Shown here one piece after another: positions 8,588 to 18,919 of a stretch of 64,000 nt of DNA. The stretch lies in contig NZ_JADBDT010000001.1 in the NCBI RefSeq assembly GCF_014873485.1, forward strand, positions 3,404,501-3,468,500, read 5' to 3'. This DNA is from Sphingopyxis sp. OAS728. Its GTDB lineage: Bacteria > Pseudomonadota > Alphaproteobacteria > Sphingomonadales > Sphingomonadaceae. A model generated the notes under the pieces. It was not told where the DNA came from and did no database searches. It saw nothing but the letters and a program-made list of their open reading frames with translations. The position numbers were made by a program, and so were the translations under genes. The stretch's first letter is position 1; every line of letters begins with the position of its first letter.

Positions 8588-9634
8588 ATGATGGACCATG
8601 AAACATCGATCGGGCGCGACACATCGGCGCTTTTGCTGAGTGGCTTCGGGACGGAGCCGACCTGGCCGCCCCGCGCGATAGGCGGGCCCGCTCGCGACGG
8701 TGTCGCGTCGCCCTTGCTGTTCGTCGGCGCGCCGACCGATGTGCCCGACACGACATCGCTCCCGGACGTGCGGCTCGCCATGACGCGTCCGCCGTCGCGC
8801 GCGGCGGGGTCGATCCGGCAAAATCCCACGCTCGATATCGTCTGGCTGGCGGCGGCGGACACGATCGAAGGCGAAATGCTTGGCGACATCTGCGCCGCCG
8901 TGGGCGAGCAGGGCTGCAACCTTGTTTGCGAAACCTCGCTGGCGGCGCTCGATCGCGTGGTCGCGGCGATCCCCGCGTCGCTTCCCGTACAATTTCTCGT
9001 CGACGCCGATCCGACCGACCGGCTTGTCGCCTTGGCGGCGGCGCGGCGGACGCGGCATGCGGTGTTCCATGATATCGCGCGCGACGATGCGATGGAGCGG
9101 ATCGACCGGTTGCAGGAAGAGGTGGCGCGCATTTCGCGTTTACTCGGCGACCTCGCGGGGCAAAGGGGCGGGCTTCCCGGCACCCCCACAGGCTTTGCGC
9201 CGCGAAGCGACGATGTGGCCGACCATGTGGGACAGGTACGCGCGCCGGGACGTGATTTTGCGGCGATGCCGCGCAGCTTCGTTCCCGAAGAGCGGGTGCT
9301 CGACCGGCAGCGCGCCAAGGCGGTGCGGCGGATGCTGCGCCAGCGACGGATGCGCGAACAATATTTCCCCGCCGACCTGTTCGCCGATCCGGCGTGGGAC
9401 ATGCTGCTCGACCTTTATGCCGCGCGGCTCGAGCGTCAGCCGGTGTCGGTGTCGAGCCTGTGCATCGCCGCCGCGGTTCCCGCGACGACCGCGCTGCGCT
9501 GGATCAAGACGATGACAGATGCGGGCCTGTTCCTGCGCGAGGACGACCCGCACGACGGCCGCCGCATTTTCATCGCGCTGGCCGAAGGCGCGTATGATGC
9601 GCTTGCCCGTTATTTCGAGGCGCTGGACGAATAG
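8588..9634 (+). CDS. MarR-like winged-helix protein with N-terminal extension
   Basis: A 348-residue protein. The C-terminal 100 residues look like a MarR-type winged helix: LLDLYAARLERQPVSVSSLCIAAAVPATTALRWIKTMTDAGLFLREDDPHDGRRIFIAL. Residues 70-160 alternate strands and helices like a receiver or Rossmann-type half (TLDIVWLAAAD, PVQFLVDADP), without phosphorylation residues. A helical stretch about 165-190 may mediate dimerisation. The GGGGTAGG upstream fits an initiation site. Ligand and targets are unknown, and no neighbour suggests them. Confidence 0.75.
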   Translation: MMDHETSIGRDTSALLLSGFGTEPTWPPRAIGGPARDGVASPLLFVGAPTDVPDTTSLPDVRLAMTRPPSRAAGSIRQNPTLDIVWLAAADTIEGEMLGDICAAVGEQGCNLVCETSLAALDRVVAAIPASLPVQFLVDADPTDRLVALAAARRTRHAVFHDIARDDAMERIDRLQEEVARISRLLGDLAGQRGGLPGTPTGFAPRSDDVADHVGQVRAPGRDFAAMPRSFVPEERVLDRQRAKAVRRMLRQRRMREQYFPADLFADPAWDMLLDLYAARLERQPVSVSSLCIAAAVPATTALRWIKTMTDAGLFLREDDPHDGRRIFIALAEGAYDALARYFEALDE

Positions 9635-9673
9635 ACATGGCCCGCATCGATCGAGGCGCCTAGGCTTCGGCCG

Positions 9674-10186
9674 ATGAAGGATGCTGTCGAAGTGGTCGTG
9701 AACGACCGGATGCAACAGGGCTATCGCTATACGCGCACGGCCCCGATGGGGAAGGCGTTCGACCCCGATTTCGAACCCGAACTCACGCCCGCCGAGATGC
9801 TGGAGCTCGGTATATTCTGCGGCAAATATATGACCGACTGCACCGCCGAATTTCCGGCGAGCTGGTTCGAGAAGGCAAAGCTTTCGCCCGAGCGCCCCGA
9901 CTGCTCGCTCAACTATTTCGGCATCCGGGCGAGCGTTCCCTTGCACGTCTGGGTCCAGAAGGGGTGGATCCATCCCGACGATCCGCGCGGCTGGTTTCAA
10001 TGGTATTGCCGATATTATTCGGGGCGGCGGATGCCGGGCGAGGACCATCGTCAGATCGGGCGTTGGCGTGCGTTCCGGCGCCACGCCGCGCAAGTGCGCA
10101 AGCATTGCGAACCGGGCGATCCCTTTTGCCGGCCGAAACAGCGGCAGGCGTTGCTGCAATGGGCCTATGACAGCCGCGATATCTAG
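9674..10186 (+). CDS. Conserved protein of unknown function
   Basis: A 170-residue soluble protein rich in Trp, Tyr and Cys, with no signal peptide. Notable stretches are GIFCGKYMTDCTAEFPASWF, HVWVQKGWIHPDDPRGWFQWYCRYYSGRRMP and a basic C-terminal half ending KQRQALLQWAYDSRDI. No catalytic motif is recognised. The composition, with many aromatic residues around DPRGWFQWYCRYY, suggests a well-conserved core. It follows the winged-helix gene by 39 bases and precedes corA by 72, all on the plus strand. Confidence 0.75.
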   Translation: MKDAVEVVVNDRMQQGYRYTRTAPMGKAFDPDFEPELTPAEMLELGIFCGKYMTDCTAEFPASWFEKAKLSPERPDCSLNYFGIRASVPLHVWVQKGWIHPDDPRGWFQWYCRYYSGRRMPGEDHRQIGRWRAFRRHAAQVRKHCEPGDPFCRPKQRQALLQWAYDSRDI

Positions 10187-10258
10187 TCGGCGTCTTCGCC
10201 ATTTCCCTTGCGGTCGCGGCGCATTATGGCGAACGCCCGATCGAAGGAGTTTGCGCCA

Positions 10259-11230
10259 ATGCCGATCATGGCCGCGCGTCATTATAACAATGGCCAGCTT
10301 GTCCGCGAGCTCGGGCCCGACGACATCATTCCCGACGATTGCGACACCGGCGACTTCTTCTGGCTAGGCCTTTACGAACCGACCCCCGGCGAGCTCGAGG
10401 GCATCGCCAAGCGCTTCGGCCTCCATCCGCTCGCGGTGGAAGATGCGCTGAAGGCGAACCAACTCCCGAAGGTCGAGGTCTATGGCGACCAGCTCTTCAT
10501 CATCGCGCGCACCGCCAACCTCGAAGGCGATACGATCGAACCCGGCGAAACCGCTATCTTTGCTGGGCCGCATTTCCTCGTCACCGTCCGCCACGGTTCA
10601 GCGCGCACGCATACGACGGTGCGCCAGCGGCTCGAAAGCTTGCCGCTCAAGCTCGCGCACGGCCCCGACTATGTGCTCTATGCCATTCTCGATTTCATCA
10701 TCGACGGCTATTTTCCGGTCATCGACGCGATCGAGGACCAGATGCTGATCGTCGAGGAAAGTGTCATGGACACGCCGCTCGATGCAGATGAGATTCGCCA
10801 TCTCTATCGCCAGCGGCACGAAATCATCCGTTTCCAGCGGCTTGTCGGCTTGATGAAGGACGTCGCCAACCGCCTCGCCACCGACGACGATCTGCCCAAC
10901 ATCGATGCGGCGGTCCGGCCGTTTTTTCGCGATATCTGGGACCATGTATCGCGCGCCGAATTCCGCCTCGCCAGCCTGCGCGACATTGCGGCATCGGTGC
11001 TCGACACCAACTCACTGCTCGAGCAGCAGCGGCAGGGCGTGATCACGCGCCAGCTCGCGGCCTGGGCCGCAATCCTCGCGGTGCCCACCGCGATTGCCGG
11101 CATCTATGGCATGAATTTCGAATTCATGCCCGAACTCGACTGGGCCTTTGGCTATCCGTTCGCGCTGGCGCTGATCTTCGGCGGGTCGGGGCTCGTTTTC
11201 TGGCGCTTCAAGCACATCGGCTGGCTCTGA
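10259..11230 (+). CDS. corA: CorA-type magnesium/divalent metal channel
   Basis: This 323-residue protein has the CorA layout: an N-terminal alpha/beta cytoplasmic domain, a long helix region, and two C-terminal membrane helices. The diagnostic GMN selectivity motif appears as YGMNFEFMPELDW between the two helices. It should form a pentameric channel for magnesium, cobalt or related ions. The start at 10259 is chosen because AAGGAG at 10244-10249 has ideal spacing; the frame is open back to 10208. Confidence 0.93.
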   Translation: MPIMAARHYNNGQLVRELGPDDIIPDDCDTGDFFWLGLYEPTPGELEGIAKRFGLHPLAVEDALKANQLPKVEVYGDQLFIIARTANLEGDTIEPGETAIFAGPHFLVTVRHGSARTHTTVRQRLESLPLKLAHGPDYVLYAILDFIIDGYFPVIDAIEDQMLIVEESVMDTPLDADEIRHLYRQRHEIIRFQRLVGLMKDVANRLATDDDLPNIDAAVRPFFRDIWDHVSRAEFRLASLRDIAASVLDTNSLLEQQRQGVITRQLAAWAAILAVPTAIAGIYGMNFEFMPELDWAFGYPFALALIFGGSGLVFWRFKHIGWL

Positions 11231-11312
11231 CGCGCGCGATGCGCTTGCCAGCGGCGGACGCTTATGGCAGGGCGCGCTTCCCGCACATGGCGACGTCTGT
11301 CGACATGGGAAG

Positions 11313-11388
11313 GGGCGATTAGCTCAGTTGGTAGAGCATCTCGTTTACACCGAGAGGGTCGGCGGTTCGAGCCCGTCATCGCCCACCA
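11313..11388 (+). tRNA. tRNA-Val (anticodon TAC)
   Basis: The 76-base cloverleaf has acceptor arms GGGCGAT and ATCGCCC, D-arm TAGCTCAGTTGGTAGAGCA, anticodon loop TTTACAC within CTCGTTTACACCGAG, T-arm GGCGGTTCGAGCCCGTC and an encoded ACCA end. The anticodon TAC reads valine codons. It ends right at the stop of the convergent HxlR gene. No integrase or duplicated 3' end was seen nearby. Confidence 0.97.
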
Positions 11389-12102
11389 TCATTCGGCCGC
11401 TTCGGCGGTCAGCGCGGGCCGGGTCTTGGCAAAGGGGCTGAGGCCAAGCCAGGATTCGATGCTTTTGGCGAGCGCGTCGTCGCCCGTCAGAAGCAGCCGA
11501 CCATCGCCAAGCGCTTCGGCGAGCGTATCATACCCCATCCAGATCGCGGTCATCGTCTTGAGGTCGGCCGAGACATAAAGATCGACATCGGCCCCGGGAT
11601 CGACCGAACAGAGCTGGGTTTCCTGATCGGGCTCGACCACCAGCCACCATGATCGCCGGTCGGTGGGGAGCTCGGCGTAGCGGAACTGCACGATCACCTT
11701 GCGGTCGGGCATCGGGTCGACGACCAGCCCGCGGCGCATGTCCCACATCAACAGCTGTACATCGAGCTGTTCGAGCGAAAGATCGCCGTCGATCCAGCGC
11801 TTGCCCCAGACGCCGAACGCCTCGACCACCGGCGCCAGTTCGAGCCCGGCGCGGGTCAATCGATAGTCGAACACGCCCGATTCGCGCGCGACGGGCGCGC
11901 GAAAGACGATGCCCGCCGCCTCCAGATCCTTCAGCCGCTGCGACAGGAGCGCGGGCGACATGCGCGGCACGCCGCGTCGCAAGTCATTGAAACGGGTCGA
12001 TCCTGCAGCGAGTTCGCGGACAAGGACAATCGTCCAGCGCGTGCACAATATCTCCGCCGCCATCGCGACGGGGCAGAATTGACCGTAACTGGCATTCGCC
12101 AT
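11389..12102 (-). CDS. HxlR-family transcriptional regulator with SCP2-like C-terminus
   Basis: This 237-residue protein begins with an HxlR winged helix (about residues 8-95: CPVAMAAEILCTRWTIVLVRELAAGSTRFNDLRRGVPR). It ends with a 110-residue domain like sterol-carrier protein 2, which may bind a lipophilic ligand. The start at 12102 has AGAGGAG seven bases upstream. It is divergent from the acyl-CoA dehydrogenase at 12252. Two TTCAGTT-type repeats 22 bases apart between them are candidate operators, so it probably controls itself and that enzyme. Confidence 0.88.
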   Translation of the reverse strand: MANASYGQFCPVAMAAEILCTRWTIVLVRELAAGSTRFNDLRRGVPRMSPALLSQRLKDLEAAGIVFRAPVARESGVFDYRLTRAGLELAPVVEAFGVWGKRWIDGDLSLEQLDVQLLMWDMRRGLVVDPMPDRKVIVQFRYAELPTDRRSWWLVVEPDQETQLCSVDPGADVDLYVSADLKTMTAIWMGYDTLAEALGDGRLLLTGDDALAKSIESWLGLSPFAKTRPALTAEAAE

Positions 12103-12151
12103 GATACACTCCTCTTTGCGCCGATATACCGCATGAGTCGCAGGGGAGGCG

Positions 12152-12190
12152 AGTTCAGTTTCTGTATCGGGTCGATTCAGTTCCTGAACT
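12152..12190. promoter_or_regulatory. Twin TTCAGTTYCTGWA repeat, candidate HxlR operator
   Basis: GTTCAGTTTCTGTA (about 12153) and ATTCAGTTCCTGAA (about 12175) are repeated 22 bases apart, close to two helical turns. They lie in the short divergent region between the HxlR gene and the acyl-CoA dehydrogenase. The second copy is close to palindromic (TTCAG TTC CTGAA). Binding by the adjacent regulator is inferred from position only. Confidence 0.55.
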
Positions 12191-12251
12191 ATCCGCCGCT
12201 TTACCGAGCCGTCATGACCATCGCCAGCAAGGGAATGCTTAGGAGATGAAC

Positions 12252-13388
12252 ATGTTGATTGCAGCACAAACGAAGACGCAGGATTATTGGTACGAGATCG
12301 CCGACCGGATTGCCGAGCGAATTGGCGTTTCGGCCGCCGCGCACGACCACGACAAGAGCTTCGTCGCCGAAAATTACGACCTGCTCCGCGAAGCCGGGCT
12401 GATCGGCGCGGCGGTGCCCGTCGAACTCGGCGGCGACGGGCTCGATTATGCGACGCTGTGCGGCATCGTCCGCCGGCTCGGGAAAAGCTGCGGGTCGACC
12501 GCGCTCGCTTTCTCGATGCATTGCCATCAGGTGGCGGTGGCCGCTTGGCGCTGGCAGCATATGCAGGCGCCGACCGACGGCTTGCTCCGCCGCGTGGCCG
12601 CCGAAAATCTGCTGCTCGTGTCGAGCGGCGGGTCGGACTGGTTGCAAGGCGGCGGGACCGCGACGAAGGTCGAGGGCGGTTTCCTGATCAATGCGCGCAA
12701 GGTCTTTTCGAGCGGTTGCCAGGCGGGCGACCTGTTGATGACGAGCGCGGTCTATGACGACCCCGAAGCGGGGGCGACCGTCCTGCATTTCGGTCTGCCC
12801 TTCAAGGCCGAGGGCGTGACGATCCTCGACACATGGGACACGATGGGCATGCGCGGCACCGGATCGCACGATGTCGAGATCAAGGATGTATTCCTTGCCG
12901 ACGCCGCCGTGTCGGGCCGCCGGCCGCAGGGCAAATGGCACCCGCTGTTCCACATCATCAGCATGATCGCCTTCCCGCTGATCTATTCGGCCTATCTCGG
13001 CGTCGCCGAGGGCGCGCGCGATGCGGCGATCGAGACCGCACGGCGCAAGCCGGCGAACGCCGGGCTCGTCGCACTGACCGGCGAAATGCAGAATGCGTTC
13101 TGGACCGCCGAAACCGCGCTCGCCGCGATGATTGCCACGGCGCAAAGCGCCACGCCCGGACCGGAAACGACGAGCGCGGTGATGACCGGGCGGACGGTCG
13201 CGGGCCGCGCCGCGATCCGCACCGCCGAACTCGCGATGGAAGTCGCCGGCGGCGGCGCTTTCTATAAGGGCTCGATCGTCGAACGCGCGTTTCGTGACGT
13301 GCAGGGCGCGCGCTTCCACCCGCTGCAGGAACCCGCGCAGCGCGAATTGAGCGGCCGTCTGGCGCTGGGGCTCGATATCGACGGGTAG
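12252..13388 (+). CDS. Acyl-CoA dehydrogenase family flavoprotein
   Basis: A 378-residue protein with the three-part dehydrogenase/monooxygenase fold: an N-terminal helical domain, a middle beta domain (GGSDWLQGGGTATKVEGGFLINARKVFSSGC and DTMGMRGTGSHDVEIKDVF) and a C-terminal helical bundle ending at EVAGGGAFYKGS. It could oxidise an acyl-CoA, or be a flavin monooxygenase of the DszC type; the usual catalytic Glu is not evident. The ATG at 12252 is chosen because GGAG at 12241-12244 is only one base from the earlier ATG at 12246. Confidence 0.87.
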   Translation: MLIAAQTKTQDYWYEIADRIAERIGVSAAAHDHDKSFVAENYDLLREAGLIGAAVPVELGGDGLDYATLCGIVRRLGKSCGSTALAFSMHCHQVAVAAWRWQHMQAPTDGLLRRVAAENLLLVSSGGSDWLQGGGTATKVEGGFLINARKVFSSGCQAGDLLMTSAVYDDPEAGATVLHFGLPFKAEGVTILDTWDTMGMRGTGSHDVEIKDVFLADAAVSGRRPQGKWHPLFHIISMIAFPLIYSAYLGVAEGARDAAIETARRKPANAGLVALTGEMQNAFWTAETALAAMIATAQSATPGPETTSAVMTGRTVAGRAAIRTAELAMEVAGGGAFYKGSIVERAFRDVQGARFHPLQEPAQRELSGRLALGLDIDG

Positions 13389-13421
13389 TTCGCTCCACAC
13401 CCCTTTTGGCGGTTGGAAACG

Positions 13422-13462
13422 GATTGCAGGGCGAATGTCGGCGCGACATTCGCCCTGCAATC
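13422..13462. repeat. Perfect 19-bp inverted repeat with 3-base loop
   Basis: The arms GATTGCAGGGCGAATGTCG (13422-13440) and its exact complement (13444-13462) flank GCG. It lies 33 bases past the acyl-CoA dehydrogenase stop and ahead of the amidohydrolase. There is no T-run after it, so it could be a weak terminator, an RNA stabiliser or a protein site. Confidence 0.85.
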
Positions 13463-13551
13463 TCGTGCGGGGACCAGCCAGTATTTCGAGCCTTGTTGGA
13501 TGGGCCGCCGCGGCGTTAAGGGGCAGTTCTGTCTGGAAAGGTTCCCCCGCG

Positions 13552-15006
13552 ATGAAACGCCTGCTTGCCGTCCTTGCCTCCCCGCTGCTTGTTCTGGGGC
13601 AACCTGCCCTCGCGGCGCAGAAGCAGGGCGATGTCATCATCCGTCACGTCACGCTGATCGACGTCGAGGCGGCGAAGGCGCTGGCGGATCAGGCGGTCGT
13701 GCTGCACGGCGACGACATTGTCGCGGTCGGTTCGGACGCCGACATAGCGCGCGGCTGGCGTGCAAAGCAGAAGGTCGACGGCAAGGGCCGCTTCCTGATC
13801 CCCGGCCTGTGGGACATGCATGTCCATTTCGGCGGCGGGCCCGACCTGATCGAAGAGAATAAGGCGCTGTTGCCGCTCTATGTCGCGAACGGCATCACCA
13901 CGATCCGCGACTGTTCGGGGGATTTGCCCGAGCAGGTGCTCGCGTGGCGCAGCGAAATCACGAACGGTAGTCTGTTCGGCCCGCGCTTGCTGACCTCGGG
14001 CGCGAAGATCGAAGGGATCGCGCCGGTGTGGAAGGGCACGATCGAGGTCGGAAGCACCGCCGATGTCGATGCCGCGCTCGACCGCCTCAAGGCGCGCGAC
14101 AAGGTCGATTTCGTCAAGATCACCGACAGCACGTTGAAACCCGAACTGTTCCTCTACGCGCTGACCAGGGCCAAGGCGCTGGGCCTCAAGACGTCGGGGC
14201 ATATCCCGATGGCGCTGACGGTCGATCAGGCGGTCGATGCGGGGATCAGTTCGATCGAGCATCTCGACTATGCTTATAATGCGGGAGCCAAGGACGAGGC
14301 CCTGATCGCCGCCGATTTTGCCGCGAAGCGCATCGACCGCGCCGAGGCGAACCGCCGGCTCGACGCTGGCTTCGACCGCGACACCGCGATGGCCGCCTAT
14401 CGCCGCTTCGCCGCGAAGGGCGTGTTCGTCACCCCGACGCTGAACGGTAGCCGGATCATCGCCTATCTCGACCGCGACGATCATTCGAAGGATGCCGGGC
14501 TTGCCTATATCGGGCCGAAGCTGCGCAAGACCTATGATTGGCGCATCGAGCGCGCGGCGAAGGCCGACGCGGCGGCAATCGCGGCGCGGCACAAGCAGAT
14601 CGATGATGTCGCGACGATCCTGCCGATGCTTGCCGAAGCTGGCGTGCCGATCATCGCGGGAACCGATGCGGGTTTCCTGAACAGCTATAATTATCCGGGC
14701 TTTGGCCTGCATGACGAGGTGGAGCTGTTCCAGCAGAAGGGGCTGACCCCCGCGCAGGCGCTGGCATCGGCAACGCGCGCGGGCCCGGCGTGGTTCGGCT
14801 GGCTAGATCGCTATGGTGCGGTGAAGCCCGGCATGGCGGCCGACCTTGTGCTGCTGACGCAGAATCCGCTCGAAGACATCGCCGCGACGCGCGCGATCGA
14901 TGCGGTGGTCGTGCGGGGCGCGGTGCAGGACCGTGCCGCGCTCGACAAGATGCTGTCCGACACGCGGGCGAAGGTCGCGGCGTGGAATGCGGCGGCTAAG
15001 CCTTAA
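13552..15006 (+). CDS. Secreted metal-dependent amidohydrolase
   Basis: This 484-residue protein has a signal peptide (MKRLLAVLASPLLVLGQPALAAQ) and a TIM-barrel amidohydrolase fold. The first metal pair is in WDMHVHFGG, further ligands in SGHIP and SIEHLDY, and the last Asp in AGTDAGF. It resembles imidazolonepropionase-like and Xaa-Pro dipeptidase-like periplasmic members. The start at 13552 places the signal peptide at the N-terminus; the frame is open to 13435. The stop overlaps the convergent small membrane gene by four bases. Confidence 0.88.
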   Translation: MKRLLAVLASPLLVLGQPALAAQKQGDVIIRHVTLIDVEAAKALADQAVVLHGDDIVAVGSDADIARGWRAKQKVDGKGRFLIPGLWDMHVHFGGGPDLIEENKALLPLYVANGITTIRDCSGDLPEQVLAWRSEITNGSLFGPRLLTSGAKIEGIAPVWKGTIEVGSTADVDAALDRLKARDKVDFVKITDSTLKPELFLYALTRAKALGLKTSGHIPMALTVDQAVDAGISSIEHLDYAYNAGAKDEALIAADFAAKRIDRAEANRRLDAGFDRDTAMAAYRRFAAKGVFVTPTLNGSRIIAYLDRDDHSKDAGLAYIGPKLRKTYDWRIERAAKADAAAIAARHKQIDDVATILPMLAEAGVPIIAGTDAGFLNSYNYPGFGLHDEVELFQQKGLTPAQALASATRAGPAWFGWLDRYGAVKPGMAADLVLLTQNPLEDIAATRAIDAVVVRGAVQDRAALDKMLSDTRAKVAAWNAAAKP

Positions 15007-15278
15007 GGGAGGATCGCGCGTGCCGCTTGCCGCGCGCGCCACACGCTCCACAGGGTGAAGAGGCCCATGCCGGCCCAGATGACATTGAGGACCGCCGACG
15101 GGATCGCGCCATTGTATCCCGAATTGATAATGAAGCCGCCCGCGCCGACGACGTTCATCCACTGATAGAGATAGCCGCGCGCTTCGAGCCTGCCCATCGA
15201 CAGCAGGACATAAGCGGCGAGGATGGTCGCGGCGGCGGCCCAGCCGATGGCTTCGATGACGATGATCTCCGCGCTCAT
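15003..15278 (-). CDS. CBU_0592-like small membrane protein
   Basis: A 91-residue protein with about three membrane helices (residues 6-27, 32-52, 55-75). Motifs such as EAIGWAAAATILAAYVLLSMG, YQWMNVVGAGGFIINSGYNGAIPSAVLNVIW fit the CBU_0592 membrane family, whose role is unknown. A GAGAGGGAG site precedes the ATG at 15278. It lies just downstream of the aconitase terminator on the same strand, so it likely has its own promoter. Confidence 0.82.
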   Translation of the reverse strand: MSAEIIVIEAIGWAAAATILAAYVLLSMGRLEARGYLYQWMNVVGAGGFIINSGYNGAIPSAVLNVIWAGMGLFTLWSVWRARQAARAILP

Positions 15279-15296
15279 GCGCTCCCTCTCCAAATG

Positions 15297-15326
15297 AAAA
15301 CGCCCGCCCCGGTGAGGGGGCGGGCG
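15297..15326 (-). terminator. Intrinsic terminator of the aconitase gene
   Basis: A perfect 10-bp GC stem (CGCCCGCCCC at 15301-15310 with GGGGCGGGCG at 15317-15326) with a six-base loop is followed on the minus strand by TTTTC. It lies 26 bases after the acnA stop. Confidence 0.88.
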
Positions 15327-15351
15327 CTCATAGCATCAGCTATATGCGGCG

Positions 15352-18024
<2,673 letters not shown>

Positions 18025-18163
18025 AGGATTGCAGTCCCCGTGTTGGCGCGGCGGGGAAATGACGCCGATGCCCGTTCGGGAGAGCGGGGCAAAGCGGAGT
18101 CGCACGCGCAGGTTTATGTCCGCGCCGCCTTACGCCGGGGGCGGGGAAATGCAAGGGGGTGGG

Positions 18164-18919
18164 CTAAGCCGTCACGATCCTACGCGGCCATTCGTCCCAA
18201 GTTCGGCCGTCCAATTCTCTGCCATGCTTCGATTTGACTGCGCCTCCCCACTGCTTGAAGTGGAAGGCGACGCGCTGACGCTGACATTGGTCGCGGATTG
18301 AGCGTACCCATTCCGAAGCCATCGGCCGGGCGCCCGGTCCGCTTTCGCCTCCGGCAATGACCCAATCGATCTTATCAAGATTCAGGCGTTCAAGAGGGCC
18401 AATCAGCGGCTCGCACGATAGGAACTTGATCTTCGCTCCGCTCATCCGGAGTTTATCGATGCGCCACGCGACTTCCTCGTTTTCAACACTGACGCCCATC
18501 CAAACGTTGGCTGGCCACTCAATAAGATGGGAAACCTCTGCGAGCCGGTCAGCGCGCTTTGTGAGAATTTGATATGTGTGCCGCGGCGTCGCGCGCATCA
18601 CTTCAAAAACTTTTTGGATAAACGCCAGCGGAACCCCGTCATGAAACAAATCGGACATGCTGTTTACAAAGACCATCCTTCCCTTTTTCCAAGAATGCGG
18701 AGCAGTAAGGGAATTTTCGTCAAGTACGATCTTTCCGGTCCAAACCCGTCGGTTTCCAGACTTTCTCGTCGTTCCTCTGTATTTATCTTGGCCCATGACT
18801 TCTAAGCGGGCAGCCATTCTCATGGCGTAGCAATTGGTGCAGCCAGCCGAGAGAACATTGCAGCCAGCTACCGGATTCCAAGTAGCGTCAGTCCATTCGA
18901 TCGATGATGCGCTTCCCAT
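18164..18919 (-). CDS. Three-Cys-motif protein, phage Gp37/Gp68 (DUF5131) family
   Basis: A 251-residue protein whose N-terminus has Cys20, Cys27 and Cys30 in WNPVAGCNVLSAGCTNCYA, the three-Cys motif of the Gp37/Gp68 family, suggestive of a radical-SAM-like iron-sulfur site. Other family marks are FVNSMSDLFHDGVP, TKRADRL, WMGVSVE and FLSCEPLIGPL near the barrel strands, and GGESGPGARP. Its ATG overlaps the tcmP stop (TAATG), so both are made from one message. The stretch is less GC-rich than its surroundings, suggesting transfer. No substrate is known to me. Confidence 0.88.
   Translation of the reverse strand: MGSASSIEWTDATWNPVAGCNVLSAGCTNCYAMRMAARLEVMGQDKYRGTTRKSGNRRVWTGKIVLDENSLTAPHSWKKGRMVFVNSMSDLFHDGVPLAFIQKVFEVMRATPRHTYQILTKRADRLAEVSHLIEWPANVWMGVSVENEEVAWRIDKLRMSGAKIKFLSCEPLIGPLERLNLDKIDWVIAGGESGPGARPMASEWVRSIRDQCQRQRVAFHFKQWGGAVKSKHGRELDGRTWDEWPRRIVTA

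Noticed and set aside
11313..11388. tRNA-Val as an attachment site
   Set aside because: No integrase is near and the tRNA 3' end is not duplicated within the window as far as I can see.
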